A DNA stretch of 64,000 nt from Eunapius fragilis. Taxonomy: Eukaryota; Porifera; Demospongiae; Spongillida; Spongillidae. The notes below the pieces were generated by a model that worked only from the letters and a program-made list of their open reading frames with translations, was not told the DNA's origin and did no database searches. A program made the position numbers and the translations under genes. The stretch spans positions 18,612,234-18,676,233 of the forward strand of contig OY811971.1 in the NCBI GenBank assembly GCA_963681505.1. Reading direction: 5' to 3'. Below are positions 38,451 through 50,227 of this stretch, in pieces; the stretch's first letter is position 1; each line of letters begins with the position of its first letter.

Positions 38451-40506
38451 ATGGGTAACAGCGAGTCATCAAAGAAGGTTCCCGATGAGCCAAAGGTGCT
38501 CAACGAAACGCAAAAACATCTACGCAAAGAGGAACCCGTAAATGCAAAGATTCCTAACGGAGAGAAAACTGCTATCGCTTCAGACAACTCAAAGAATCAG
38601 ATCAAACGCAAGGGGAAGAAGGTCGTCTACAGCCTCAACGTGAGACTATCGTGCACTGAGGATGGCTCCAAGAAGGAACGAGAGCTGGGTCTAAAATGGA
38701 TTCCCGAGACCGTAGCCGAAGTTCAGGACGAAATACAGGAACAGTTCAATATCCCCGTTTTTGACCAGAAGCTAATGTTTGGGCCCACGGAGCTGAGCAG
38801 CAAGGAGCTGCTTCAGTCATATACGATAAGAAACGGTGACAGTATTACGTTGGAGTACACAACTGAAGCCGATGTTGCCGCTATCTTGGACATAGTCAGC
38901 TACTTGAAAAAGGCCCTCGCTTTTATCGAGTCAGTTGATTCAGAACTCATCCTGTTCCCTATCTCTCCCCAACTTCAAGACAGACTACGCCAAGGCATCG
39001 ACCTCACCCCAATCGACAGATTCGGTGAGGTATATCGCTCCTCTGGACCCACCAAACAGGTCGCCAACTCTCGTCTCTTCATCAATGTTGGAGGAATGAC
39101 TGTACTCCAACGACTGCACTCAACTCTATTGAAGCAGCCGTACAAAGTGATGCCGCTTCATGTCTTTCTACTTGAAAGTGGAATGAACCAAATTTTGTGG
39201 ACCCTGGCTTCTAATACGGAGACTGAGGCCTACGTTCTGAAGGAACTAACGTTGGACAACATTGTTCGTTCGCTGTGCCGAGTAACCGTGGTACCTGACG
39301 CGGCCATTTTACCTCCCATAAATCCTTACATGCAGCAGCTAGGAGACATCGAGATGCAGGTTATTAACAACATGCTAACTATGACTACTGGTTGCCTGAG
39401 CTGGTGAGTTTGCAGACCTTAGAACAGGTCAAAGTAACCTCATTTATAACTATACCACCATGCATCGATCATGCAGGTATGCATGTTTTGGATGCATGTA
39501 CCCATGGAAGGCATCTCCCACACAAATTCATTCTTAATGCTCATACTGGAATACATTAATTTAAAACATAAGCACACACCTTTAGTGTAATCTGATGCTG
39601 CTACTCCATTTTCAGCGTACTTGAATACGACGCGCCAAGTATTCAAATCCGCCTTGCGTCCAATCCCAAGTTCCTTGAGCAGATCATTGGTACAATGCAG
39701 ACTTCAACTGGCCAATTGAAAAACTATATGCTAGGAGTGTCACTACTATTAGCATTGGCTTTTAATCCGGATACGCATACTTACCTATGCAAGCCACACG
39801 TGATCCAAGCCATCATCAGAACGTGGAAGAGTGCAGTACCTACACCTCAAAACAATGCTACACTTGCCGAATGCAATTATCTGCAGTAAGTTGCCGCTAT
39901 TATAAGTGTTACAAAATTTTTTGAACTGTATACTCTCTCCACCCAATCTTACTTAGGTTTTTATCAGCAGTACTGATATCAATTCTCTGTGCAACAAGAC
40001 AAAGCTATTCATTGCAGTATTTGCAAATATCCAAGCTTATGGAGAAGCTACTCGCTAAAATAGATTTCAAAGAGCTGCACAAAAATGAAAAGGAGTTTGG
40101 ATTTGTATGGAACAAGTACATTCCCCACATGAGGGTGGCATACCTGCCTTACAACAGTAGGAGATGCGTGGAGGCATGTGGCTCTGATCCTCAATACAGA
40201 GCACTTCAAATGATGTGCATGGAGATGAACATACTCTTTATTCAAGTGGTATTATGTGGAGAAAGGGAGAGGAAGATGATGGTGAAGCAGGGATTAATGG
40301 AATACATCATTTGTTTACCAAGTGTCCTTCCTAAACGCACCAGTGCTCAGCAGAGGGCAAGTGACCTTGTGTCCATGTTGGGGAAGGAGATGCATCTTCA
40401 GCCTCCTAGTCTGAACACCATGGCCAGAGCTAAACTTGCAGTGACCCACTTTGGACTTGAGAAAGCAATGAAGACTCCTGTTCAGGAACTACTGTCAGAA
40501 GTGTAA
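38451..40506 (+). CDS. Ubiquitin-like domain protein, N-myristoylation-type start (three exons)
   Basis: Exons are 38451-39403, 39616-39885 and 39957-40506. Donors CTG|GTGAGT and CTGCA|GTAAG and acceptors TTTTCAG and TTACTTAG all fit phase, giving 590 residues. The start is the ATG at 38451, because MGNSESSKK fits an N-myristoylation signal; in-frame upstream sequence is ordinary intergenic DNA. Residues 1-56 are charged and likely disordered. Residues ~57-138 look like a ubiquitin-like fold (LNVRLSC, VAEVQDEIQEQFNIP, DQKLMFGPTEL, YTIRNGDSITLEY). The remaining ~450 residues are helical and Leu-rich, possibly ARM-like, with no zinc, kinase or protease motif. No diglycine end is present, so it is not a processed modifier. 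A membrane-associated adaptor is a guess. I recognise no named orthologue. Confidence 0.75.
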
Positions 40507-42029
40507 CTATAGTAGCATAGTGGAACTAAGAAAATGTTTATGTCATGAAGTACAACTTTGTTCACTACATGCATATCAATGTATAATTTACTATTAGATT
40601 TATTATATCAGGAATAGTTTTTTGGAGACTGCGCGCAAGATTCCGCGACGTGTTAACTATGCTTGTTCGGTATAGTAAATCATATCAGTAGCTTCTTGCC
40701 ATGTAGCAGCATAAATACATACGTCTCAATCGATTTCTAACCAAGAAAACGTATAGCAGAGAGAATGGAGACTCAAGCACCGTGCATGGCCTATACTGAA
40801 AAGAAAAGAAAAAGCATTTCGTGTATGTGTGGATCTACTGTTCGCAAAAATTGAGCTCGTTGGAAATCAGCTAGCGATCTGAACAGCATAACGATGCCCT
40901 AATTACATTTAAGTTTTCAATTATATATAACCGTGCGCTTACTGATTTGGCCTGAAAACGAATGGCTTTCAAACCGGCTGATGACACGACCGCACCACCA
41001 TTTACTCCACAATACTCCACTCGGGTATTTGCTTGTATTACAAAATAATTTAGGGACTTCATAAAACATTATATGGACATGCCCAGATCACATCTTAGCA
41101 GCACGAAACTTGTACGCCACATATATGAATATTTAAAGATCAATACATGCATATGCATGGTATTTACGTCGGCCCTAGACGTGCATGGATGATGCCTAGT
41201 TATCACTATAATGCTCAAAAAGCTCAGTCAAGCATTGATATGAATATGCTTTGCCTGCACGTGTCACACGAAAATCCTACTACTCCGCCTTTAGACTATA
41301 GTAGTCCCCCCACTGGTGTTTGATAACTAACACGTGCTGGGAAAGATGAAAAGGAAGGATGTGGCATATCTGAACCTGCGGCAGCAGGTTCAGTACATGT
41401 ATAGGATTGATTGAGGGTTGATGAATGTCATTAATAACGTCTGGAGGGACAACGGAGGCTTATCTCTTTATCGCGATGGAATGAGAGCACAACGATCTAC
41501 AGTTCTACGTTGGTTCCGTGTCATAAAACGGTGTGATTATAGAGAAACTATTTCCTGTTTTACGTGCCCAGTCCTAAAATTATTCTCTGTCGTCGTCTTC
41601 TTTTTCTTAGGAAGGTGTAACTGGAGCTAGGAACGGTTTAGAAGGACGGGAATAGTACCAATCGCTTCGAAATTGACCGGCATGTTATCCTTACATGTCA
41701 TATAGACACATATCAAGTTCTATTTAATAATGTATATAATAGATTTATATTAATAATTTTAGGTCTCTAACCTGCACTAAATATATTGGTGTTCCTATCG
41801 CAGTTTACACGGCCAACTTTTGAAAAACGAATCACAAACGTTGCGGCTTGTAACGGTTGTGAATAGGCAGTAAGTGATTCACGTACTTGGGGTAGTGTCG
41901 CTTCAGACCTGATATAGCGCACGTGAATCGGCTGCTTTTCAGATCGACTTCATGGGCGAATCCGGTGTGAATCAGTTACGAGTGATCATGAATAATCATA
42001 ATGGCGGCGGATATTTAGAAACCATGGCT
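40507..42029. other. 3' region of Ubl gene and spacer
   Basis: 3' untranslated region and AT-rich spacer. Apart from the hairpin repeat at 41371-41392 nothing is recognised. Frames at 40871-41062 and 41418-41630 lack motifs. Confidence 0.5.
41371..41392. repeat. Hairpin TGAACCTG/CAGGTTCA, copy 1
   Basis: An 8-bp perfect stem with a 6-nt loop. The hairpin plus flanks (ATATC before; TGTA, GGATTGATTGA, GTCATTAATAA after) recurs at 58292-58313. Confidence 0.75.
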
Positions 42030-43500
42030 TTAATTATTATTATTCAAGCAATCGATGTTGTTACAGTACACAGCATTAGTCCAATCGTGTACAAACACAA
42101 GTCTGTTGACGGATGTATCACACCCTTCAACCACAGCTGATGCAGTCTTCTCAACAAATAAGCAGGTCATAGTGCACTGGACCACTGACACAGCTGTGCA
42201 GACAGAAGATGAAGGAGTGACACAGAAGAAGTCCACCATTGCCAGCAATGGGCAGTCAAACTCATGAAGTATTAAATACAGCCTTGTGGAATAGCTGTTT
42301 CTGGTTCAAGAAGCTGGATAATACAGTAGGAACTTTCACCAGTTCGGAAACCTCCCCAGAATAGACAAATTTCCTGCTGTGTAAACACGTGCACAGTATC
42401 ACACACACAAACACGCAAAACCAACACATAAATCACATATTCAGACGACACATGCACAGTATCACTCACACACACAACACACAGTCTTACTGATGAACCA
42501 TTGACTGATTTGTATAGGATAAAATCACCAATAATGATGAGCCCACCAGATCCATAAATGGCAGCAAAACTGTTTACAGGAATAGCTTGACTGAGAAGGA
42601 TGGTGCCACGTTCTGGGATGGTCATCTTAATGGCACCAAGTTCCAAGGCTGCTGTTGATAACTGCATGAAGTAAAGCAAGACTGAAAGTCATTTGATATC
42701 ACACAGTACAGTCACAGACACACTATGCGCAGGGTTCCCTGTTGGTAAATACTCTTCTCTGATTCCACATGTTTTCCCAGATATTCCGACACAACATCAG
42801 ATTTATAAAGTTCCAAAAGTCAGCACCAAACCTTGTTTACAGAGTAACATGAAATACATTTTGTACACTGTATGTGACATACTTGTCTGAAATGCCCGAA
42901 CAGATGTTCTGTATACTCTCTTCAATACCAAATTTTGTGGCAATGTCTTTGCTAGGAAAATGTTTATTGGAAAAGATGTTCTTTGCACGAATGATTGAAT
43001 TGAAGCTTTCTCATCTTTGTTTGAATAGAATATAATTTTAAAGCATGTCTAAAATGAGTGCTTACCATTCAGTATTATAAGCTGAAGTTGGTCCAAATTG
43101 AAGCATACTCTCACAAAGGTGCAATAGTAGGTGAACTTTCAACTTTCTTTTCAGGTTAGGAAAGTGAGCTAGAATAGCAGTAACACAGGAGCTACAATCT
43201 GACTCATACAAACCAACCATCTCTGGGTCAAATAGCTGACAATATGCAATTCTAAACACCTGTTGACAGATTCAGTGCATGAACATATAGCTATTACAAG
43301 TGTTACCGGCACTGACCTTTGATAGCTTAAACCACACTTCTTTTTCACCATCATCCATATACGGGGATAATAAATGAACTGCAAGTTGAGCAAGCAGCTT
43401 AAAGTCTCACCCAACAAAAGACTTGTAATATCCCATTGAAAAGTGCTCATCACAACCAGAAAAGGAAAAGGCCGATATGCGTGCTCGCAATTCTTCCTTT
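42030..43500 (-). pseudogene. Degenerate transposon-type gene, several exon remnants
   Basis: Minus-strand pieces read in order: DFKLLAQLAVHLL (near 43400) ending at a GTCAGT donor; an exon at 43265-43063 with QLFDPEMVGLYESDCSS and KLKVHLLLHLCESMLQFGP ending at GTAAGC; FNSIIRAKNIFSNK and PSKDIATKFGI (about 42990-42890) in another frame; then frames at 42679-42500 and 42248-42030. The FNSIIR..N, PS+DIA and HLLLH..ESM..FGP patterns recur, as I recall, in dispersed transposon-like proteins of animals and fungi. In-frame stops at the predicted third junction and frame changes indicate a dead copy. A CA tract interrupts the 42380-42480 part. Superfamily not determined. Confidence 0.5.
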
Positions 43501-45087
43501 TGATTTTTAGATAGCTTCTTTATTTTAAGCCCGAACTAGTACTTATACAGTCCCAATAGCAAAACATGCAAAGCCTCAAAAGGTGTACTCCTTAATATAG
43601 GTTAAACGGATGGGGCTCAAAGTTATATTACCTATACCTATGTAAGTATGTAAGCTTACTAGTTTGCATTTACGCAGAGATCCAAAATGGGATTTGTAGC
43701 ATCACTGACACCAAAGCGTTTCTTGAGTTTATTTTTTGCCCTTTGGTTCTGGCAGCAATGATTGCTGATCTCTGCTGCACTGTTTCAGTTTTTGTACGTT
43801 TTTCATGTACATGGAGTCCAACAGTTACATCAACCTCTAATACAAATGAAATAAGTAAGTACACACTAGCAACGGTGTGTACATTCCCAATGACTCTACA
43901 CACCAGCATAGTTTCAATTATGGGGCGGGAGTGCCCCACCCCTCCCATATTTTTGCCCCCTCTTTGGCAATGAAGGGATAAGAAGTGAGAAAACACATGC
44001 ACAGAATTGTCTAGCTTGCTTGGTATAAATTGCTCCTAAACGTTTCACCTTAAAATTTGTGTCCCCCCCCACCCCCACCAATGTTTTTTCTCGATCATGG
44101 GTTGTGTCACTTGTTCTCCCTTAATGACAGCATGTACACACCAGGTAACCCCCACTGACACACCAGCACAGCGTATAGCTGGCAAATGACCTAACTTACA
44201 CATCTATAGACCAACATGAGTTTAATTCACATGCACACACACACACACACACACACACATACATACACTCACACCAATAGCTCTACACATCAGCACACTA
44301 GAATAGTGAACATAACAGTGAACACTAACACTGTCACACAATCCGACATACTGGGTTTCTTTGAGGAAAATGAAAACATAGTGGGAATTTAAAAAAAATT
44401 TGTTGTACTAAGGCAACTCTTAGGGTTATATCACTTATTACCAAGGAGGGGGCAATAATATGGCAAATGTCCCACATGCACCCCATACACCAATGCATAC
44501 ATCAACTCATATGTACACCAAAGGCATGCACTACATATAACACCAAGATAACATTTATCACATTGCATTTTACATAATTTTACTTTTAACTTACATGTAG
44601 TGTAAGGTCTTGTGTTCTTAGCCTACAGAGGTCATCTGCCCCACATAAAGGGGTAGTGGTCAACAGGATAGGCTAAGAACACTAACCAGTTTCTTTTGAT
44701 TTATTTTTCCTACCCTACATGAAAAGCTTCCTAGATGGCTGTATGATCTATGTGATACAGGCAGCAAAAAAGCTTCAGCAACAACTCAAATTGAAGGGAC
44801 ATTGCAGGCTTTGTGTGGTCGTCAAGTAGCTACAAGGCTCTGCAGACTTCATGTGATGCATGCATGTAGATTTGTGGTGTGCTTGGCATTTGTATTTGGT
44901 AATGTATGCATGATATGTGCATGTGAATGTGGATAGTTACAGAAGGTGCTTGTATGGAGCTTTGGACAATGATAGACTTTCTGAAAGCACACAGGGAGGC
45001 TTGGTCTTTTAGATAAGAATTGACTATGTATATAGGTAGTTGTGGGTGTTTATGTAAACTTTTCCTTCCCTCTTTATAAACTTGACC
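43501..45087. other. Spacer with short CA tract, no gene seen
   Basis: Open frames at 43670-44002 have no motif. A CA run lies at 44236-44260. A small inverted pair, GTTCTTAGCCTA and TAGGCTAAGAAC, lies at about 44615-44690. Confidence 0.5.
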
Positions 45088-45089
45088 TA

Positions 45090-45881
45090 CAGTAGCGGCT
45101 CACGTATAAGGAAAACCACGCGCCCGCGTATAACGAAAAATAATTACATTCATCTGGAAAAAAAGTAAGCTGTTACACCCATGTAGTGTTCTTAAGCCAA
45201 CCCTCCGGATTGCTACTGCTACTCCACATAACGAAATTCAATGTCAATGAATTTGCAACTCGTTAACGTTGCTACCCCTCCGCCCCCTGAGAAAAGAAAC
45301 TGTCCCGTATCTGAACGAGCGCATCTGCGTAACCATGAACGCTTCCTTCAACAATTCAAGCGTTCAGGGTACGGAGATGCGTTTGTTTAAACACGAAACA
45401 GATTTTTTTTCCCCAAACGGGAGGGGGGGGGGGGGGGGGGGGGGGGGGGAGGGAAGGAGGGCAATTCGCGATAGTTGGCATTCAGCAAATGTCATCCCCC
45501 CCCCCCCCCCCTCCCGTTTGGGAAAAAAAATCTGTTTCGTGTTTAAACAAACGCATCTCCGTACCCTGAACGCTTGAATTGTTGAAGGACGCATCTCCGT
45601 ACCGTGAACGCTTGAATTGTTGAAAGAAGCGTTCATGGTTACGCAGATGCGCTCGTTCAGATACGGGACAGTTTCTTTTCTCAGGGGGCGGAGGGGTAGC
45701 AACGTTAACGAGTTGCAAATTCATTGACATTGAATTTCGTTATGTGGAGTAGCAGTAGCAATCCGGAGGGTTGGCTTAAGAACACTACATGGGTGTAACA
45801 GCTTTCTTTTTTTCCAGATGAATGTAATTATTTTTCGTTATACGCGGGTGCGTGGTTTTCCTTATACGTGAGCCGCTACTG
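45090..45881. mobile_element. Foldback element 3, ends CAGTAGCGGCTCACGTATAAG, TA-flanked
   Basis: A 792-bp structure whose arms (about 45090-45420 and 45510-45881) are nearly exact inverses, centred on G-run and C-run tracts at 45422-45510. The terminal 12 bp equal those of element 2, so the two belong to one family; TA flanks both sides. The GLN/Pro-rich frames in it are mirror artefacts. Confidence 0.8.
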
Positions 45882-47465
45882 TACATGTATGAGGTGTGCT
45901 GGTTTGTTATCATAGTGGGTGGGTGTACATGTGATGGTGTGTAGGTATGGTGGCCCAGTAGGTTACATTCTTGTCTGATGATCTTTGAGTGGTTTTTGTG
46001 TTGTACTCAAGACATTAGGTACATCGTTTTTGCCCAAAGCAATTAGCGTTTTGACCATAAACGAGAAGAGTGTATACACTATGAAGGATGATGAGTACTG
46101 GTCAGAGTGCATAAAAAGCTGCTCGTCTGCTATTTTATTATTCAATGACACACACGGGCGCACCAGCACTTACAGGATAAACAAGTCTAACTAGTAAACT
46201 ATGTAACTATGTGTGAGTCAACCAACTAAGTAGAGGTCTGAGACTTTAGCACGGGGACCTGCCCTTGCAAGAAATGCTCTGGCATTCGAGCGCACAAGGG
46301 AAAGGTTTAGTTTGGAATAAATGCTGTCCAGAGTGGTGGAAGTGGAGGAGTTAACCTGGACTGAAAGGCGGGAAGCAAGTTTCTTGAATGTGTTAGAGGC
46401 TAGTTGGCCCCAGGCCCCGAATGGTTCAACAACAAGGGGTATGCAACTCCAGCCTAGTTCTTCACAGATCCCTGAATTTGCTTGTATCTTTGTGGCAAAA
46501 GCTGCAGAGCCTGCTGTGTGTCCCGCTTCGGAAACTATGTCAGGTTTTAGCAGAGACGACACAGATCAGTCGAACGCAGCAGGTTTGCCATTGATGCCCC
46601 AGTTGTTGACTAGTATGTCTGCAGGTCTAGATTGTTTCTGGTCCTGGCCAAGACCACTGCCAGCTTCCAGCTTAGGGTTGTATAAGGCTCTCTTGAAGAG
46701 GTGATGCAAGGTGTCGCGAAGGTGGTTGTGACGCGCTATTCCATCACTACCCCTCTTGCAGGTTAGGGCGTGGTGAGCCTCAAGGGCTTTGGTTGGGCAA
46801 AGGGCACACACAGAGCCAGGCTCTCATAGCTGAATACCAAGCCACCATTTGATGGCAAACTGACATTCGGATGATGTTAAATGCAAGCCTAAGGCTGGTG
46901 ATGGGGTAACACGCAACCAAGAGCTAGCATGTGGGGATGAGACGGAAAGAAGTTGGGCTCGGTCAACCAGGGTGCTGCATTGCAAGAGAGATTGAAACTG
47001 TTTGTCTTCAAGATTCTGTGACAAAGCATGTCGATTGGTGTGGATGGAGTCAAAGGTTGATGAAAGAGCTTCATCGGGTGAAACAAGGGCATTATAAATA
47101 TTGATGGCCTTGAGGAGGTATGGTGAATTGATGTGGTCAGGGAAGGAGGCACTAATAGAGCTGATGTATGCAGCAGAGCAATGGAGGAAAACAAATCGAA
47201 GGCCCAAACCGCCATGGGATAAGCTCAGCGTGGCTTGCTTCTAGGCTGGGCAGTTAGGTGACAAGTCAATAGCCGTGCACTCCATGAAGCAAGCTCTGAC
47301 ATTATCATCAAATGTAGCGAGAGCGGATTGAATCAAATTTGGAGGTGTGGTGCGTGCAATGTGCGTGAGCTTGCAGAAGGCGGCACACTGGCGAAGTAGA
47401 GTTAGGGCAATCTGGGGATCCTCTAGTTTCTGCAGTTGCTGATGCAAGATATTGGAAGCCCTGAT

Positions 47466-50227
47466 CATGGCCGGAGACAACTTTTGAAATTTGGGGGGGG
47501 CTTAATTATTAGTTACATTAAATCATGAATGAGTAATTAATATTTTAAAGCGTTTGGCTATGCTCAGTTTACAAATTGGAATGCATGCACTTGACAACTC
47601 AAACAAATTTTCCAAAAATGCTGTGGCGGCTGCTGTTATTGCTCACAAATTCATTAGCTAAATAATTAAGATCGAGTGCATCTATATCGTTGTTGTGGAT
47701 GTGCAAAATCATGCACCAGTTTAATCGCTCTTGATTCATGGTGCTTCTCAGCCATGTCTTCAGACGCCGAAGAGTGCTGAATGATCTCTCACTTAGAGCA
47801 TTAGTGGCAGGCATCACTAGGATCAGTTTTGCCACCTTAATCACTTCAGAGTACAACTCTCGTTCTGCCAAACAATGAGACTGAAGGTATGGTATGATGC
47901 TTTTGAACTTCATTCCACCAGAAAGAGCTTTTGCATCTGCATCAAGATTTGAATGAAGCACAGTAAGCTGAGTTGTCAGACGTTGATGGTCGAAATCATC
48001 AGCATAAAGGCTCAAAATATCATTGAAATTCTCAATTCTGATGTTGGAGTCACACAATAGCTCTTCAAGTTTGCACAATATCTTGAAACCATCCTGATCA
48101 AAGCACTGTGTCATTGCATTCATTACATAATCCAACACTTCATAGTACACTCTCTTGTACATATCTTGAACAGACACATCCTGTACTTCAGGTATCGATG
48201 GCAACTCATCTAGTTTTCTTGGCACTTTTCGTTTGCGATGGAGAACTGGCTCTTCAATGTCTAGTTTGTGTCTTTTGATCTGAACTGATTTCCAAAGGTT
48301 ATCAAAGAATTCATCAGATCGCATTGACTGAAGTGTTTTCACAACCTTCTTCACAAGATTTTGGCCATCATTGGCAGAAACAGAAGACCCTTGTAATGCT
48401 CTTGACAAGTTGTCTGTCATAGAGAGCAATATCCTCCCTAAATGCACCCCGAATAAAAAGTTGAACGATTCCATCTGTTTTGCTACACCGCCTATACGAG
48501 CACGGGCTTCACTATCTCTGCTAACGTCTTTGGCCTGCAACCATGTTTCTTTCAGAGCTTGGTAATTTTCAGCAATTGATGTGAAGGCAGCGGCACGAAC
48601 AGTCCATCGTGTAGGACATAGCAAGCGAATTCCTGGTGACTCCAATGCTATTTCGTTTTTTACATTGTCGAAAATAGCTTGACGCCGAGGAGATTTTTTA
48701 ATAAGTTTGGTCATCTCTTCTATAGTGTCCATCGTGTCTCGAAGAATTATGTTGGCTTTTACTGCTTCCTGAATAGCTAAGTTTAAAGCATGGCCATAAC
48801 AATGTGTATACAGGGCTCTAGGCTCTTTTCTGAGTAGAGATGTTGATACACCAGTTTTGCAACCAGACATTGAGCTTGCCCCGTCATAGCATTGTCCACG
48901 GCATTTCTGAAGAGGTAGTGATAATCTCAGTAATATGTCTTCTATTGTATGGGTGATGGTTTCTGCCGAAGTATTCTCCATGCTATGCAGCCCAATGAAT
49001 TCTTCATGACAATGCAAATCATCATCCACAAACCGAATGCAAAACACAAGCTGTTCAGTATTAGATATGTCTGTGGTTTCATCAACCATAATGGTGAATA
49101 ACTTCCCTGAAATCCTAGTTGCAATGCTGCGAAGAACGGTAAGAGCCATGATTTTCAGCAGTTCATTTTGAATATCATGACTGTAAAACGGTCTTGTGCT
49201 CTCTGAAGCCATTTGTCGAGATCTGGTATATCTTTGTTTCTGAGGAAAAGGAGCTGCATGAAGTTGCTATCTGCTTCTCCATTGCCATCAATATGCGCTC
49301 CACGTAAGGCTAATCCTTGGCGAGCAAGGAAACGAACTGTTGATATAATGGCTAGCAAACATTTACGATTCTGGGCTCTTTTTTCTTCATATGCTCTGCT
49401 CAGTTTAGAGCCAACATCCATGCATTCCTTAGATGCAGCAATCACCATGCTAACTGCGTGGCAATGAGAAGCAGATTTCTCATGCTTCACAAACCTATCA
49501 ATGGCTTTCTTCCAGTTGTTGAAACCGCATTTTGTAAAAACACTATCAACATACCCATTCAATGGCATTTTGCTCTTCACCGCAGTTGCACAATAAAAGC
49601 AAAGAACAGCGTCCTCATTGTCAAGGTAATGTATCCAGGGATACTTCTCATACCAATGAACTGAGAATCCCCTCCGCTGCTTACCAAAACTCCGTAAAGG
49701 AAAGTTAATTTTTGGTTGATTTGGTTTCGAAGGTAGAATTCGAACATCTAGAACATCTTCATTTCCAGCACTGAACTGTTCATTGCTGTTATCTTCACTC
49801 TCGAATTCTTCTGAAGAACAAACCAACAGATCACTAGCGGGATCCCGACGACCAGAACCTAATTGAGCAAATTCCATATCTCGCGCATCTTCACCCTCGG
49901 TCTCCTCGATGCTGGTCTGGCTGGCACGCGTATGTACAGGTAAGGAAAGAGCTCTAGAGCTGCCTTGAGAAGCACTCGATTGCTTGCTGAAGTAATTTAA
50001 GATTGACATCCTGCTCAGCTGCTATTCATAGACCGCAGTGGCAACGAGTGTGGCCAATGAAATTGGCAGCTGTCAAGTTATATGAAAACTAATGAATTTT
50101 AATATCATGAAGTGCGGCATGTCGCCCCTGCATTCCGCTAGCGCTGCAAATTAATTAATTATTATTATTTGTGAAAAATTTTGGGGGGGCTTCAGCCCCC
50201 CCAAGCCCCCCCTTGTCTCCGGCCATG
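47466..50227. mobile_element. hAT (hAT5-type) DNA transposon, complete ends, 5-bp duplication CTGAT
   Basis: The ends CATGGCCGGAGACAA and TTGTCTCCGGCCATG are exact inverses, with G/C runs and AGCCCCCC blocks inside. CTGAT flanks both sides (47461-47465, 50228-50232). Removing the 2,762-bp element and one CTGAT restores the surrounding reverse-transcriptase frame (..ASSAI-RASNI..), so borders are firm. Confidence 0.92.
47599..50009 (-). pseudogene. hAT transposase with one frameshift
   Basis: Two frames, 50009-49155 and 49212-47599, together encode about 800 residues. The N-terminal part has an acidic region and a TTF/zinc-type block (WYEKYPWIHYLDNEDAVLCFYC). The middle carries MVDETTDISN, a DE-type catalytic block, and SMSGCKTGV. 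The C-terminus has the dimerisation signature ALSERSFSTLRRLKTWLRST. This is the DUF4371/ZMYM1-like kind of hAT transposase. The frames join at about 49187, where a T-run (AAAA on the plus strand) has one base too many or too few: WLQRAQDR should continue as FYSHDIQNEL. Otherwise there are no stops, so inactivation is recent, or a sequencing error is possible. The start is the ATG at 50009 (MSILNYFSK). Confidence 0.85.

Noticed and set aside
45269..45730. Overlapping open frames with poly-Gly and poly-Pro runs
   Set aside because: Mirror images caused by the foldback element and its G/C runs.
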